64,000 nucleotides of DNA, taken from positions 32,883 to 96,882 of the forward strand of contig CALUGP010000008.1 in the NCBI GenBank assembly GCA_944320195.1, in the 5' to 3' direction. Positions within the stretch are counted from its first letter, which is position 1; every line of letters starts with the position of its first letter. Made by a program: the position numbers and the translations under genes. Source of the stretch: an uncultured Prevotella sp. (lineage in GTDB: Bacteria; Bacteroidota; Bacteroidia; Bacteroidales; Bacteroidaceae). Under the pieces are notes generated by a model that had not been told where the DNA came from, made no database searches, and saw nothing but the letters and a program-made list of their open reading frames with translations. This document shows, one piece after another, positions 26,961 to 35,231 of the stretch.

Positions 26961-27596
26961 ATGATGGTTGCATTGGACACTTATAAAAAAAAGGTATTGG
27001 TTACGTTGTTGCTGGCAATTGTACTGCTTGTCATAGACCAGTGGATAAAAATATCGGTCAAGACGGGGATGTGCCTTCATGAGAGTATAAGGGTCACAGA
27101 CTGGTTCTATATCAGTTTTATTGAGAACAACGGCATGGCTTTTGGCATGACCATTGTCAATAAATTGTTTCTCAGCCTTTTCCGTATTGTAGCCATTGTT
27201 GCGCTCGGATGGTACTTGTTCAGGCAATTGAGGCGTCAGGCTCGCATGTTGTGGCTTGTGTGTCTGACGCTTGTTTTTGCAGGAGCTGTCGGCAATCTTA
27301 TCGATTGCATGTTTTACGGTTTGATATTTAATGCGTCCTCGCCTTATTATGTATCATACTTTGTCCCGTTCGGTCATGGTTATGCTCCGTTCCTTATGGG
27401 CAAGGTCGTGGACATGTTTTATTTTCCTATAATAGTGACTACGTGGCCCGACTGGATGCCTGTCATAGGTGGGGATGAATTTGTGTTCTTTAGTCCTGTA
27501 TTCAATTTCGCCGATTCATGTGTCAGTGTTGGTGTGATTCTGATATTGTTGTTTTGCCGTAAAGAATTGTCACAAATCTCTTTTTCAATGAAATGA
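26961..27596 (+). CDS. lspA: Lipoprotein signal peptidase (signal peptidase II)
   Basis: A 211-residue membrane aspartyl protease that removes signal peptides from diacylglyceryl-modified prolipoproteins. There are four membrane helices. The catalytic aspartates are in GNLIDCMFYG and FNFADSCV, and the family motif NNGMAFGM precedes them. A Bacteroidetes-type insertion lies between the third helix and the second Asp (VSYFVPFGHGYAPFLMGKVVDMF). The start is placed at ATG 26961 or 26964; the 30 codons upstream belong to the hairpin region. The stop overlaps the ATG of the DUF4296 lipoprotein gene by 4 bases, so they are coupled. Confidence 0.95.
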   Translation: MMVALDTYKKKVLVTLLLAIVLLVIDQWIKISVKTGMCLHESIRVTDWFYISFIENNGMAFGMTIVNKLFLSLFRIVAIVALGWYLFRQLRRQARMLWLVCLTLVFAGAVGNLIDCMFYGLIFNASSPYYVSYFVPFGHGYAPFLMGKVVDMFYFPIIVTTWPDWMPVIGGDEFVFFSPVFNFADSCVSVGVILILLFCRKELSQISFSMK

Positions 27597-28606
27597 AGAC
27601 GTTACGCATAGTTCCGTTTGTGTTAATTGTGGTTTCGCTTTTTTCATGCAAACCAAAGGTACCTGGTGAATACATCCAGCCAGACGAGTTTGAGGATATC
27701 CTGTATGATTTTCATCTGGCAGACGGCATGGCGAACAGCAAAGATGCAAATGAGGATGTTTCTTATGACATGACTCTGTACAGACAGGCTGTTTTACGTA
27801 AGTATGGCATAACACAAGCTGAATTTGACTCGTCCCTTGTCTATTACATGCGCCATGCCGACAGACTGCATAAGGTATATGAGAATCTTACTGAACGGTT
27901 TGAGAAAGAAGCAATGGCCCTAGGCGCCTCTGCCAACGACATTCGGCGTTATGGCGACATGTCTTCCAAACGTGACACTTCGAATCTTTGGAGAGGCGTT
28001 GCTTCGGCGATGCTTATGCCCAGTGCGCCTTACAATGTCATGTCATTTGAAATAACCGCAGACAGCACCTACCGTCCTGGAGACAAGATAATATTCAGCT
28101 TTAACAGCGATTTTGTCTATAAGGAAGGTCCCAAGGAAGCCATTGCGCTGCTTGCCGTGCAATTCATGAATGACAGCGTGGCAAGCAATACGGTGAGGAT
28201 TTCTTCCAGTTCGAACCATAGTGTGACCGTGTCTGACTTCAGCCGTAAAGGCATAAAGACAATACGCGGCTTTGTATATCTTAGCGACAGGAAGACGGCG
28301 CGTGGTGTTGAAGGAAGGGATAATTTGCGCCTGATGTTTATCAACAACATCCGTATGGTCAGGATGAGATATACTGGCGGCCAAGACGCGCCGGCTGTGG
28401 CTGATCAGCCTAAGACTGTGCGCCGTGACACCACCAGCAACAAGCCGGTGCTGCAAGAGGCTGGAAGCACGTCTTCACCGGTAGTTCCATCAAAGGGCAT
28501 AACGCCTTTGGACAGAGGCCTGAAAACTTCTAGGCCTATTACTGCGCCTTTAAAAGTGTCAGACACCAAGCCTGTTACGACAAGAAGAAACACGTCAAGC
28601 CATTAG
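27593..28606 (+). CDS. DUF4296 family lipoprotein
   Basis: A 337-residue predicted lipoprotein with signal VLIVVSLFSC (lipobox Cys near residue 19), directly coupled to lspA, the enzyme that would process it. The N-terminal ~110 residues carry the DUF4296 pattern (DEFEDILYDFHLADGMA, then YRQAVLRKYGITQAEFDSSLVYY). A beta-rich region (120-265) and a Thr/Pro-rich low-complexity tail follow. DUF4296 lipoproteins downstream of lspA are common in Bacteroidetes; their function is unknown. Surface or periplasmic attachment is inferred from the lipobox only. Confidence 0.82.
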   Translation: MKTLRIVPFVLIVVSLFSCKPKVPGEYIQPDEFEDILYDFHLADGMANSKDANEDVSYDMTLYRQAVLRKYGITQAEFDSSLVYYMRHADRLHKVYENLTERFEKEAMALGASANDIRRYGDMSSKRDTSNLWRGVASAMLMPSAPYNVMSFEITADSTYRPGDKIIFSFNSDFVYKEGPKEAIALLAVQFMNDSVASNTVRISSSSNHSVTVSDFSRKGIKTIRGFVYLSDRKTARGVEGRDNLRLMFINNIRMVRMRYTGGQDAPAVADQPKTVRRDTTSNKPVLQEAGSTSSPVVPSKGITPLDRGLKTSRPITAPLKVSDTKPVTTRRNTSSH

Positions 28607-28638
28607 CTTAACTTTAGATCCGATTAAAAGTATAAGTT

Positions 28639-28857
28639 ATGCCACAGCGTAAACGTATTGCCGTAAACCGTGTAATTGCTGACGGAGAAACGATATGCCC
28701 TTGTGTGATTGAAATGGAGCATGGCAAGGTTATTGATTTTTACCGTCTTGCACATGAACTTCCGGCTACTGAATGGCATTGTGGAACGGTTGTCCTAGCC
28801 TGTTCTGACGGTGAATGGACGATAATGTCGTCTACGGTTGAAGGGATATTTCAATGA
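28639..28857 (+). CDS. Small conserved hypothetical protein
   Basis: A 72-residue protein beginning MPQRKRIAVNRVIADGETI and containing CPCVIEMEHGKVIDFYRL and a C-terminal EWTIMSSTVEGIF. It has two cysteines in a CPC motif and a third and fourth (WHCG, LACSDG). The codon use and spacing (32 bases after the DUF4296 stop) suggest a real gene in the lspA transcript. I do not recognise a named family. It resembles short Bacteroidetes proteins of the same genomic position. Confidence 0.65.
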   Translation: MPQRKRIAVNRVIADGETICPCVIEMEHGKVIDFYRLAHELPATEWHCGTVVLACSDGEWTIMSSTVEGIFQ

Positions 28858-28948
28858 AGTCTGATTGTTCCTGTTTTTTGAGTCTGACATAAACAAAATC
28901 ATAGGTGCTGTTTGTTGACCTGCATTGGTTCAGCCAATGATGCAAGGC

Positions 28949-29080
28949 ATGGCATATCGCATTCTGATTGGCCGTGTCTTATAACGTAAAATGCCGTGAA
29001 TCAGCATGCAAAAGGCCGTCAAAACCAAGCGTCTTGACGGCCTTTGCTGACAGGCCTTACGGCCTAAAGTTTCCTTGGTT
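28949..29080. repeat. 22-bp phased intergenic array, cluster 3 (6 units), containing a hairpin
   Basis: Units start at 28949, 28971, 28993, 29015, 29037 and 29059, all 22 bases apart, opening with ATGG, GCCG, GCCG, GCCG, ACGG and ACGG. The first three and last two are in opposite sense, so that AAAGGCCGTCAA (29011-29022) pairs perfectly with TTGACGGCCTTT (29034-29045). The array fills the gap between the convergent small ORF and the lipid-kinase gene and probably works as a bidirectional terminator as well. The rest of this gap (28858-28948) shows nothing recognisable. Confidence 0.82.
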
Positions 29081-29133
29081 GCCCGAATGTGCTTTTTGTC
29101 AGCATGCAATATCGTGTAAGGCGCATGTCTGAA

Positions 29134-30159
29134 TTACAGATTGCCAAGTTTCTCTTTCACTACTTTGTTCAGTGACAACATTAGTTTCTTGTCGGTTCTT
29201 GCACTGAAAATGTCGTTGAAAAACAGGCTGAATGCATTTTGCATCGCATTGGGCATCCTCTTGGCCTTGTCGGCAAATGGATTGATTATGATTCTTATCC
29301 CTTTGTCCTTGACCGATATGTCAACGTCGCTGCTTGTCATGACCGGTTCGCCGTCATAATGTATGAAGCCTGGCTTCTCCCTGTGTATCTGAATATGCTT
29401 TGTCTTGAATGTCTTTATCTTGGAGTTTTTGTCAAGCGTCTTGTTGAACATGTCAATGCTTATTTGTGGCGCTTCGAGCATGTCGAACGGTTCCATTATT
29501 ATAACGTCAAGAAGTCCGTCGCTCATGGATGCTTGTGGAGCAATGTATGCATTATTGCCATACTGTGAAGCGTTGGCGCATGACACGAGAAAAGCCCTGT
29601 ACAAAGACGTTCCGTTCTCGTCCTTAATCTCATATGTCTCAGGCCTGTATTTCAGCCCTTCACGTAGAATGTTTTCTATGTATGTGACAGGGCCACGTCG
29701 TCCTGACTCGGCAAATTTCATGCTGATAAAGGCGTCAAAACCCATTCCACATGTGCAAAAGAACGGAATGTCGTTGATCATTCCATAATCAAGGTCGTGG
29801 ACAGTGTACGAGTTTATCACTTTTATGGCCTTTGCCGCGTCCATTGGCAGCATCAAATGACGTGCAAGTCCGTTGCCGGATCCGCAAGGAACAATGCCCA
29901 GCGCAATGTCAGAATGCACGATGGCACGTGCCACCTCATTAACGGTTCCGTCGCCGCCAACAGCCACAACAGCATCATATCCATGGACTTTTGCGTCAGT
30001 TGCAAGTTCATAAGCATGGCCGCTGTAACGTGTTTCCTCCAAATCAAAGTCAAAACAATCCTTGTCAAGATTGTCCTCTACAACCTTGGGGATGCCAGTC
30101 TTGCGCACTGTTCCCGAAATGGGATTCATTATGAACAGTATTTTCTTTTTTTCCGTCAT
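29134..30159 (-). CDS. Diacylglycerol kinase-family lipid kinase
   Basis: A 341-residue DAGK catalytic-domain protein of the YegS/DgkB type. The N-terminal domain has LFIMNPISGT and the nucleotide loop VGGDGTVNEVA. IVPCGSGNGLARHL is the second conserved segment, and the C-terminal beta-sandwich has SDGLLDVIIM and FIHYDGEPV. The family phosphorylates diacylglycerol, ceramide or related lipids. It diverges from serine palmitoyltransferase, so a sphingoid or ceramide substrate is a reasonable inference but is not shown by the sequence. It is unrelated to the small membrane DgkA. Confidence 0.9.
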   Translation of the reverse strand: MTEKKKILFIMNPISGTVRKTGIPKVVEDNLDKDCFDFDLEETRYSGHAYELATDAKVHGYDAVVAVGGDGTVNEVARAIVHSDIALGIVPCGSGNGLARHLMLPMDAAKAIKVINSYTVHDLDYGMINDIPFFCTCGMGFDAFISMKFAESGRRGPVTYIENILREGLKYRPETYEIKDENGTSLYRAFLVSCANASQYGNNAYIAPQASMSDGLLDVIIMEPFDMLEAPQISIDMFNKTLDKNSKIKTFKTKHIQIHREKPGFIHYDGEPVMTSSDVDISVKDKGIRIIINPFADKAKRMPNAMQNAFSLFFNDIFSARTDKKLMLSLNKVVKEKLGNL

Positions 30160-30270
30160 ATATGGTGCAAAATTAATAATATATCAGTATAAAAACGTTT
30201 CCCGACAGACAATATTTTCATTTTTGCGACACTTTTCCATGTTTTTTCTTATGCGTTCGGCATTTTTTTG

Positions 30271-30278
30271 TATCTTTG
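30271..30278 (+). promoter_or_regulatory. -7 element before spt
   Basis: TATCTTTG fits TAnnTTTG. It leaves a 120-base leader before the spt ATG. On the other strand TAATTTTG lies just before the lipid-kinase start (near 30168-30177). Confidence 0.5.
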
Positions 30279-30398
30279 CAGCCTGATTGAACAAGGGAAG
30301 TGTTGGCCTTGACATGTGGATGGATGTACAATCGTGCGAAACCACATCTTGACACACTGATTAACCGTTAATGTAGCAAACCTACACCTATTTTAATT

Positions 30399-31586
30399 AT
30401 GGGATTATTACAGGAGAGATACAAGAATTATCGTGAGCCGCAAAAGTTCATGGAAGCGGGGGTTTATCCGTATTTCCGTGAAATAACAGGCAAACAGGGC
30501 ACGGAAGTGCAAATGGAAGGGCACAATGTGCTTATGTTTGGTTCAAATGCTTACACAGGACTTACAGGCGATCCACGCGTAGAAGCCGCGGCAAAAGCCG
30601 CGCTCGACAAGTACGGTACTGGGTGCGCCGGAAGCAGATTCTTGAACGGAACGTTAGACCTGCATGTCAGATTGGAAAAAGAACTTGCTGAATTTGAGCA
30701 TAAAGACGAGGCATTGTGCTTCTCAACAGGCTTCTCCGTAAATGCTGGAGTCTTGGCTGTTGTATGCGGACGCGAGGACTATATAATATGCGACGATCGT
30801 GACCATGCCAGCATCGTAGACGGCAGGCGCCTTTCATTCGCGACATGCTTGAAATACAAGCATAACGACATGGACGACCTTGAAAAGCAATTGCAGAAGT
30901 GTCGGCCAGAATCAATCAAACTGATAGTTGTTGACGGAGTCTTTTCCATGGAAGGGGATTTGGCGAATCTGCCTGAAATCATCCGTTTGAAAAAGAAATA
31001 CAATGCATCTGTGATGGTTGACGAGGCTCATGGCCTTGGCGTGTTCGGCAAGCAGGGCAGGGGAGTGTGTGACTATTTCGGTGTTACAGATGATGTAGAC
31101 CTTATTATGGGCACTTTCTCAAAAAGTCTTGCAAGCATAGGCGGATTCATCGCGGGTGACAAGGATACAATAAATTATTTGCGCCATACGTGCCGTACAT
31201 ACATCTTCAGTGCCTCAAATACACCTGCAGCCACAGCCGCAGCAATGGAGGCATTGCATATAATAAAGAATGAACCTGAAAGAATAGAACGCCTTTGGGA
31301 CGTTACAAAATACGCTTTGAGGAGATTCAAGGAAGAAGGGTTTGAGATCGGAGATACAGAAAGTCCTATCATTCCATTGTATGTGCGCGATGTTAGTAAA
31401 ACATTCCTCGTGACAAAGCTGGCTTTCGATGCAGGAGTGTTTATCAATCCGGTAATTCCTCCGGCGTGTGCTCCTCAAGACACTCTTGTTCGCTTTGCCT
31501 TAATGGCGACTCACACGCAAGAACAGGTAGAAAGGGGCGTGCAAGCATTAAAGAAGATATTTGTCGAACAAGGCATCATTAAATAA
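30399..31586 (+). CDS. spt: Serine palmitoyltransferase (alpha-oxoamine synthase family)
   Basis: A 395-residue PLP enzyme that condenses serine with palmitoyl-CoA, the first step of sphingolipid synthesis. The fold-type I signature includes FGSNAYTGLTGDPRV, GTGCAGSRFLNGTLDLH, MVDEAHGLGVFG (the Asp and His that contact PLP) and TFSKSLASIGG with Schiff-base Lys 242. The N-terminus (ERYKNYREPQKFMEAGVYPYF) is typical of Bacteroidetes SPT rather than of 2-amino-3-ketobutyrate ligase or 8-amino-7-oxononanoate synthase. No bio or tdh genes are nearby. A lipid-kinase gene diverges from it. Confidence 0.9.
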   Translation: MGLLQERYKNYREPQKFMEAGVYPYFREITGKQGTEVQMEGHNVLMFGSNAYTGLTGDPRVEAAAKAALDKYGTGCAGSRFLNGTLDLHVRLEKELAEFEHKDEALCFSTGFSVNAGVLAVVCGREDYIICDDRDHASIVDGRRLSFATCLKYKHNDMDDLEKQLQKCRPESIKLIVVDGVFSMEGDLANLPEIIRLKKKYNASVMVDEAHGLGVFGKQGRGVCDYFGVTDDVDLIMGTFSKSLASIGGFIAGDKDTINYLRHTCRTYIFSASNTPAATAAAMEALHIIKNEPERIERLWDVTKYALRRFKEEGFEIGDTESPIIPLYVRDVSKTFLVTKLAFDAGVFINPVIPPACAPQDTLVRFALMATHTQEQVERGVQALKKIFVEQGIIK

Positions 31587-31598
31587 GTTCAGAAAAAC

Positions 31599-31629
31599 TT
31601 GCAAGATATAAATAAAAAGCGTACCTTTG
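31599..31629 (+). promoter_or_regulatory. Promoter of tRNA-Pro
   Basis: CTTG at 31599-31602 and TACCTTTG at 31622-31629 are 19 bases apart, and the tRNA begins 28 bases further on. Confidence 0.7.
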
Positions 31630-31656
31630 CACTCGCAAATCGTGAAGGTACGTATT

Positions 31657-31730
31657 CGGGGTGTAGCGCAGCCCGGTAGCGCGCCTGGTTTGGGACCAGG
31701 TGGTCGCAGGTTCGAATCCTGTCGCCCCGA
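31657..31730 (+). tRNA. tRNA-Pro (anticodon UGG)
   Basis: A 74-nt cloverleaf. The acceptor stem is CGGGGTG/CGCCCCG with one G-U pair. The D-arm is GCGC/GCGC, the anticodon stem is CCTGG/CCAGG with loop TTTGGGA (anticodon TGG), and the T-arm has TTCGAAT. The discriminator base is A; the CCA end is not encoded. Confidence 0.97.
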
Positions 31731-31739
31731 CATCAAAAG

Positions 31740-31772
31740 GGATTATATCGCAATAAGATATAATCCTTTTTT
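31740..31772 (+). terminator. Terminator after tRNA-Pro
   Basis: GGATTATAT (31740-31748) pairs with ATATAATCC (31758-31766), and TTTTTT follows. It lies 10 bases after the mature tRNA end. Confidence 0.85.
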
Positions 31773-31790
31773 ATTATAATTCGATATTTG

Positions 31791-32810
31791 ATGAAGCGCA
31801 TAGAGTTATTACTGACTGTATGTCTGGTTTTTATTGGTCATGTCGGTCATTCCCAGACAACACTTGTGAGAGAATGTAAACAAAGGGCATTCTCTAAAAC
31901 TGTTTCTGCGGGGAATTATAGCGGTATAACACATATAGACGGAAACATATACGCGCTTGTCTCTGACAAATCAGAAAACGACGGGTTTTATATTTTCAGT
32001 ATAGTCATAGACACGTTGACAGGAGCGATTGCCGATGTAAAGGAAATAGAGTTTCTCGGTGACAGTGTGTGTGGCGGAGATTGTGAAGGCATTGTTTTCA
32101 GGCCTTCATCGTCTACATTCTACATATGCAGGGAAAAAGATTCGTCAATCGTTGAATATGGGAATGACGGTAAGCTTACAGGCAAAGCTTTGTCCGTTCC
32201 CGATATTTATAAAAACATTACGGGAAATTTTGGTCTTGAATCATTAACATATGATGAACACAAGCATTTGTTCTGGACAATAAATGAAAGCACATTGCCT
32301 TGCGACGGAGCGCAGGCTACATCTACGAATGGCGTGAAAAACATGTTGAGATTGCAGTCTTTTACTGACGATTTACGCCCGTGTGCGCAATACGCTTATA
32401 TGATGGATGCGCCTAAAGCTGACTCAAGATCAAGCAAGTATGCAATGGGAGTAAGTGAAATTACTGCTTTAGGCGATGGCGCATTGCTTGTGCTTGAACG
32501 TGAATTTTTTGTGCCTAGAAACAAATTAGGCGCCTTTGTGCAATGTAAATTGTACGAAGTTGAACCGTCAAAAGAGTTTGAAGTGAATGACGAAATGCAA
32601 ATCGATGAAACGATTTGCCTGCCGAAACATTTTATATGTTCATTCATTACCAAACTGAAACTTTTCGATTGGTCACTGGCTAATTACGAGGGAATGTGTC
32701 TTGGTCCGACTCTAGCGGATGGGAGCAAGGTGATAATACTTGTAAGCGACTCTCAAAACAGGCATGGGGGAATATTAAAAGACTGGTTCAAGACAATTGT
32801 CGTAAAATAG
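31791..32810 (+). CDS. Secreted phytase-like / esterase-like beta-propeller protein
   Basis: A 339-residue exported protein. The signal peptide is MKRIELLLTVCLVFIGHVGHS. The mature part fits the 'esterase-like activity of phytase' family (PF13449): YSGITHIDGNIYALVSDKS, GGDCEGIVF, NFGLESLTYDEH, GVSEITALGDGALLVLERE and NYEGMCLGP. The repeated E-G/E-S acidic spots line the propeller. Family members are annotated as phytases or esterases, but few have been tested, so the substrate is unknown. ATG 31791 is used. The gene starts just after the tRNA terminator and ends at a strong convergent terminator. Confidence 0.8.
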   Translation: MKRIELLLTVCLVFIGHVGHSQTTLVRECKQRAFSKTVSAGNYSGITHIDGNIYALVSDKSENDGFYIFSIVIDTLTGAIADVKEIEFLGDSVCGGDCEGIVFRPSSSTFYICREKDSSIVEYGNDGKLTGKALSVPDIYKNITGNFGLESLTYDEHKHLFWTINESTLPCDGAQATSTNGVKNMLRLQSFTDDLRPCAQYAYMMDAPKADSRSSKYAMGVSEITALGDGALLVLEREFFVPRNKLGAFVQCKLYEVEPSKEFEVNDEMQIDETICLPKHFICSFITKLKLFDWSLANYEGMCLGPTLADGSKVIILVSDSQNRHGGILKDWFKTIVVK

Positions 32811-32833
32811 GCTTGTGTATGTTCAGCTCCTTG

Positions 32834-32907
32834 ATAAAACACAAAGCACGACAGGTGTAACCATTAATTGTAATAAATTAGCCTATCGTGCTTTTCTTGT
32901 GTTTTAT
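32834..32907. terminator. Bidirectional terminator
   Basis: ATAAAACACAAAGCACGA (32834-32851) pairs with TCGTGCT ... TTGTGTTTTAT (32886-32907) apart from a 4-base bulge. A- and T-rich flanks on both sides serve the converging phytase-like and AlaX-like genes. Confidence 0.8.
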
Positions 32908-32930
32908 TGTTACCAAACCAGCTATATAAG

Positions 32931-33401
32931 TTATTGTACAATTTTGTAACGAATCCTAAACGTTCGTTTCTCCTCATCCCAATTTGTTCCAAGCATCTCA
33001 AAGCGTCCAATTTGTGATGTGGAGCGCACATGCTTTCCAATGCATGGGCATACGTCATAATCGCCGATGTGTACCAATCGTATGATGTCAGATGCATCGG
33101 ACGGCAATCTTTCCAATGAGACATCTTCTGGGATATTGTCACGAGAAACAAATTCATATGTCACAGGCATATCTTCAGAGATAAGTTCGTTCATTCGTTT
33201 TTCGATTTCTTTTTCCTCATGCCGGTCTGGCTTGTGATCAAGAATATAGCTGATTTTGCTTTTCTTTCTTTCTATGTGGGCGTTGGACGAACGTTCACAT
33301 CCAAACATTCTGATCATAGTCTGATTCAATAAGTGTTCAGCCGTGTGGGCCGGTGGGAATTCTTCCTTATTGTGTACATTTAAACTGAATTTCTCTTCCA
33401 T
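32931..33401 (-). CDS. AlaX-like alanyl-tRNA editing domain protein
   Basis: A 156-residue protein with the two zinc-site motifs of the AlaRS editing domain: HTAEHLLNQ (HxxxH) near the N-terminus and CPCIGKHV (CxxxH) near residue 120. These free-standing domains hydrolyse mischarged Ser- or Gly-tRNA-Ala. The protein is short and lacks the usual N-terminal OB part, so it belongs to the short AlaX class or a diverged relative. The start at 33401 (MEEKFSL) is preferred over 33431, which would overlap the amylase stop. It lies 26 bases downstream of the amylase gene in the same direction. Confidence 0.75.
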   Translation of the reverse strand: MEEKFSLNVHNKEEFPPAHTAEHLLNQTMIRMFGCERSSNAHIERKKSKISYILDHKPDRHEEKEIEKRMNELISEDMPVTYEFVSRDNIPEDVSLERLPSDASDIIRLVHIGDYDVCPCIGKHVRSTSQIGRFEMLGTNWDEEKRTFRIRYKIVQ

Positions 33402-33427
33402 GATAAATATTGGAATAAAATCTGTTG

Positions 33428-35110
33428 TCAAACTGAGAACTTGTAAACCCTACCGTAACATCCTGGCACAGACATGCTTACAACGTCATCAGCCTTTAAT
33501 GTGAATTGTAATGTCTCTCCTTTTGAAAGCAAGTCTGTTGCTGTAACATCTTTTTCCTTCATTCCGAAATATTCGAATGCATGTTGCGGTATGCGAATTC
33601 CGCATGATATGCTTTCGTTTGAGAAGTTTGCTACGACCAATAAGACTTCGTTGTCACATTTACGCAGAAAGGCGTATAGGCTTGACATGTTGAATGACGC
33701 AACGTCTTTATTTGCATACATGAGATCAAAAAACAGTCCGTCGCTTACCGCCTTTTCTTTGTTTGCCAAACCAAGGATTAAAGAGTAAGTCTTTTCTAAT
33801 GTTTTCTCGTTGACGGACATTTTCCTGCGGTTCACATAACCATGATACAACGACATTACGGTCCAATAGTCAAATATTGTCGTCCGTCCGTCACGGCCGC
33901 TAAAGCCTTCTTTGTCCATGCCTCGTTCGCCAAATTCTTGTCCGGCATATAACATGAATGGATTTTTATTCATGAATACGCTTACAATGGCAGCCGGTAT
34001 TCCTTTCTTTCCGTCATTTGCCAGAAAATCGCTGGCGATGCGAACTTCGTCATGGTTTTCGAGGAAATAAAGCATGTGTTCCTTAATGTCGTCAACAGAT
34101 TGCCATTGCCTTGTTATTTCCGAAGCAGGGCAGGCGCCTCTCATTACTCCGCAAAGACAGTCATACATGCCGACCTTGTCATACAAATAGTCAAATCCGC
34201 ATGCTACGAAATTTCTATAAAGCGACGGATTGTACACTTCTCCGATGAAAAGGATGTTTGGATATGTGGCTTTAATCTTGCTTATGGCCCAGTTCCAGAA
34301 TTCCGTAGGTACCATTTCGGCCATGTCGCATCGAAAACCATCTACGCCTTTTTGTGCCCAGAAATCAATTATGGCCGCCATTTTGTGCCAGGTGTCAGGC
34401 GTCGGCTCAAAATGACAGGAACGTCCTCCTGCATCACAATAATCAACACCGTAGTTCAATTTTACCGTCTCATACCAGTCGTTTACACCAGGATGGCTGT
34501 CAAAATGGTCATTGCCCGTGGCTTTGGCCGGACACTCTGAATAAGGAATGCCAGACTCGTCGTTCAAGTCAAAGTACGGTTCAAATGGTGCGCCGACACA
34601 ATAATAAAAATTATTGTTAGGCGAGAAGCCCATGTTCGTGTTGTCCGTTTCGCCAAGGTCGTTTATTCCGTCAGGCTTTTTTATTGACTTGTATTGTCTT
34701 GCCACATGGTTTGGAACGAAGTCTATGATGACTTTTAGCCCCTCTTTGTGCGTCCTGTCCACAAGGGCCTGAAACTCAGACATTCTGTCATCGACATTGT
34801 CTGCCAAGTCAGGGTCTACGTCATAATAGTCTGCTATGGCATAAGGAGAACCGGCGTTACCTTTGACAACGGCGGTATGCTGGCGAGGAATGCCTGCCTC
34901 GGAATAGTCTGTTTTAGAGGCATGGCGGATTATGCCGGTATACCACATGTGGGTGGCTCCAAGTCTTTTTATCCTGCGCAATGTCGTGGCGTCGAAAAAG
35001 CTCATCTTGCCACATCCGTTTTCGGCCAGTGTGCCATGTTCTTTACACGTGGTGCGGCTATTGCCGAAAAGGCGGGTGAACACTTGGTATATGATTATTT
35101 TATTGTTCAT
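33428..35110 (-). CDS. GH13 alpha-amylase family glycosidase, cytoplasmic
   Basis: A 560-residue (beta/alpha)8 glycosidase. The GH13 conserved regions are present in order: IIDFVPNHV (region I), GFRCDMAEM with the nucleophile Asp (region II), FIGEVYN with the acid/base Glu (region III) and FLENHDEVR with the third Asp (region IV). A short C-terminal beta domain follows. There is no signal peptide (MNNKIIIYQVFTRLFG), so it should act inside the cell, for example on malto-oligosaccharides or glycogen. An open frame upstream of 35110 is not needed. An AlaX-like gene follows. Confidence 0.9.
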   Translation of the reverse strand: MNNKIIIYQVFTRLFGNSRTTCKEHGTLAENGCGKMSFFDATTLRRIKRLGATHMWYTGIIRHASKTDYSEAGIPRQHTAVVKGNAGSPYAIADYYDVDPDLADNVDDRMSEFQALVDRTHKEGLKVIIDFVPNHVARQYKSIKKPDGINDLGETDNTNMGFSPNNNFYYCVGAPFEPYFDLNDESGIPYSECPAKATGNDHFDSHPGVNDWYETVKLNYGVDYCDAGGRSCHFEPTPDTWHKMAAIIDFWAQKGVDGFRCDMAEMVPTEFWNWAISKIKATYPNILFIGEVYNPSLYRNFVACGFDYLYDKVGMYDCLCGVMRGACPASEITRQWQSVDDIKEHMLYFLENHDEVRIASDFLANDGKKGIPAAIVSVFMNKNPFMLYAGQEFGERGMDKEGFSGRDGRTTIFDYWTVMSLYHGYVNRRKMSVNEKTLEKTYSLILGLANKEKAVSDGLFFDLMYANKDVASFNMSSLYAFLRKCDNEVLLVVANFSNESISCGIRIPQHAFEYFGMKEKDVTATDLLSKGETLQFTLKADDVVSMSVPGCYGRVYKFSV

Positions 35111-35145
35111 GGTTTACAAGTATAAGGTGGTAATGCGTTAAGAAA

Positions 35146-35193
35146 CAAAGGAGCACGTGCGGCAACAACAACGTGTCACAACATGCTCCTTTG
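35146..35193 (-). terminator. Terminator after fabD
   Basis: CAAAGGAGCA (35146-35155) pairs exactly with TGCTCCTTTG (35184-35193). Read on the minus strand it lies 39 bases after the fabD stop and is followed by TTTCTT. Confidence 0.75.
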
Positions 35194-35231
35194 AAACTTG
35201 TTTGTATGCTTTTAACAAAAATGCCTTATGT

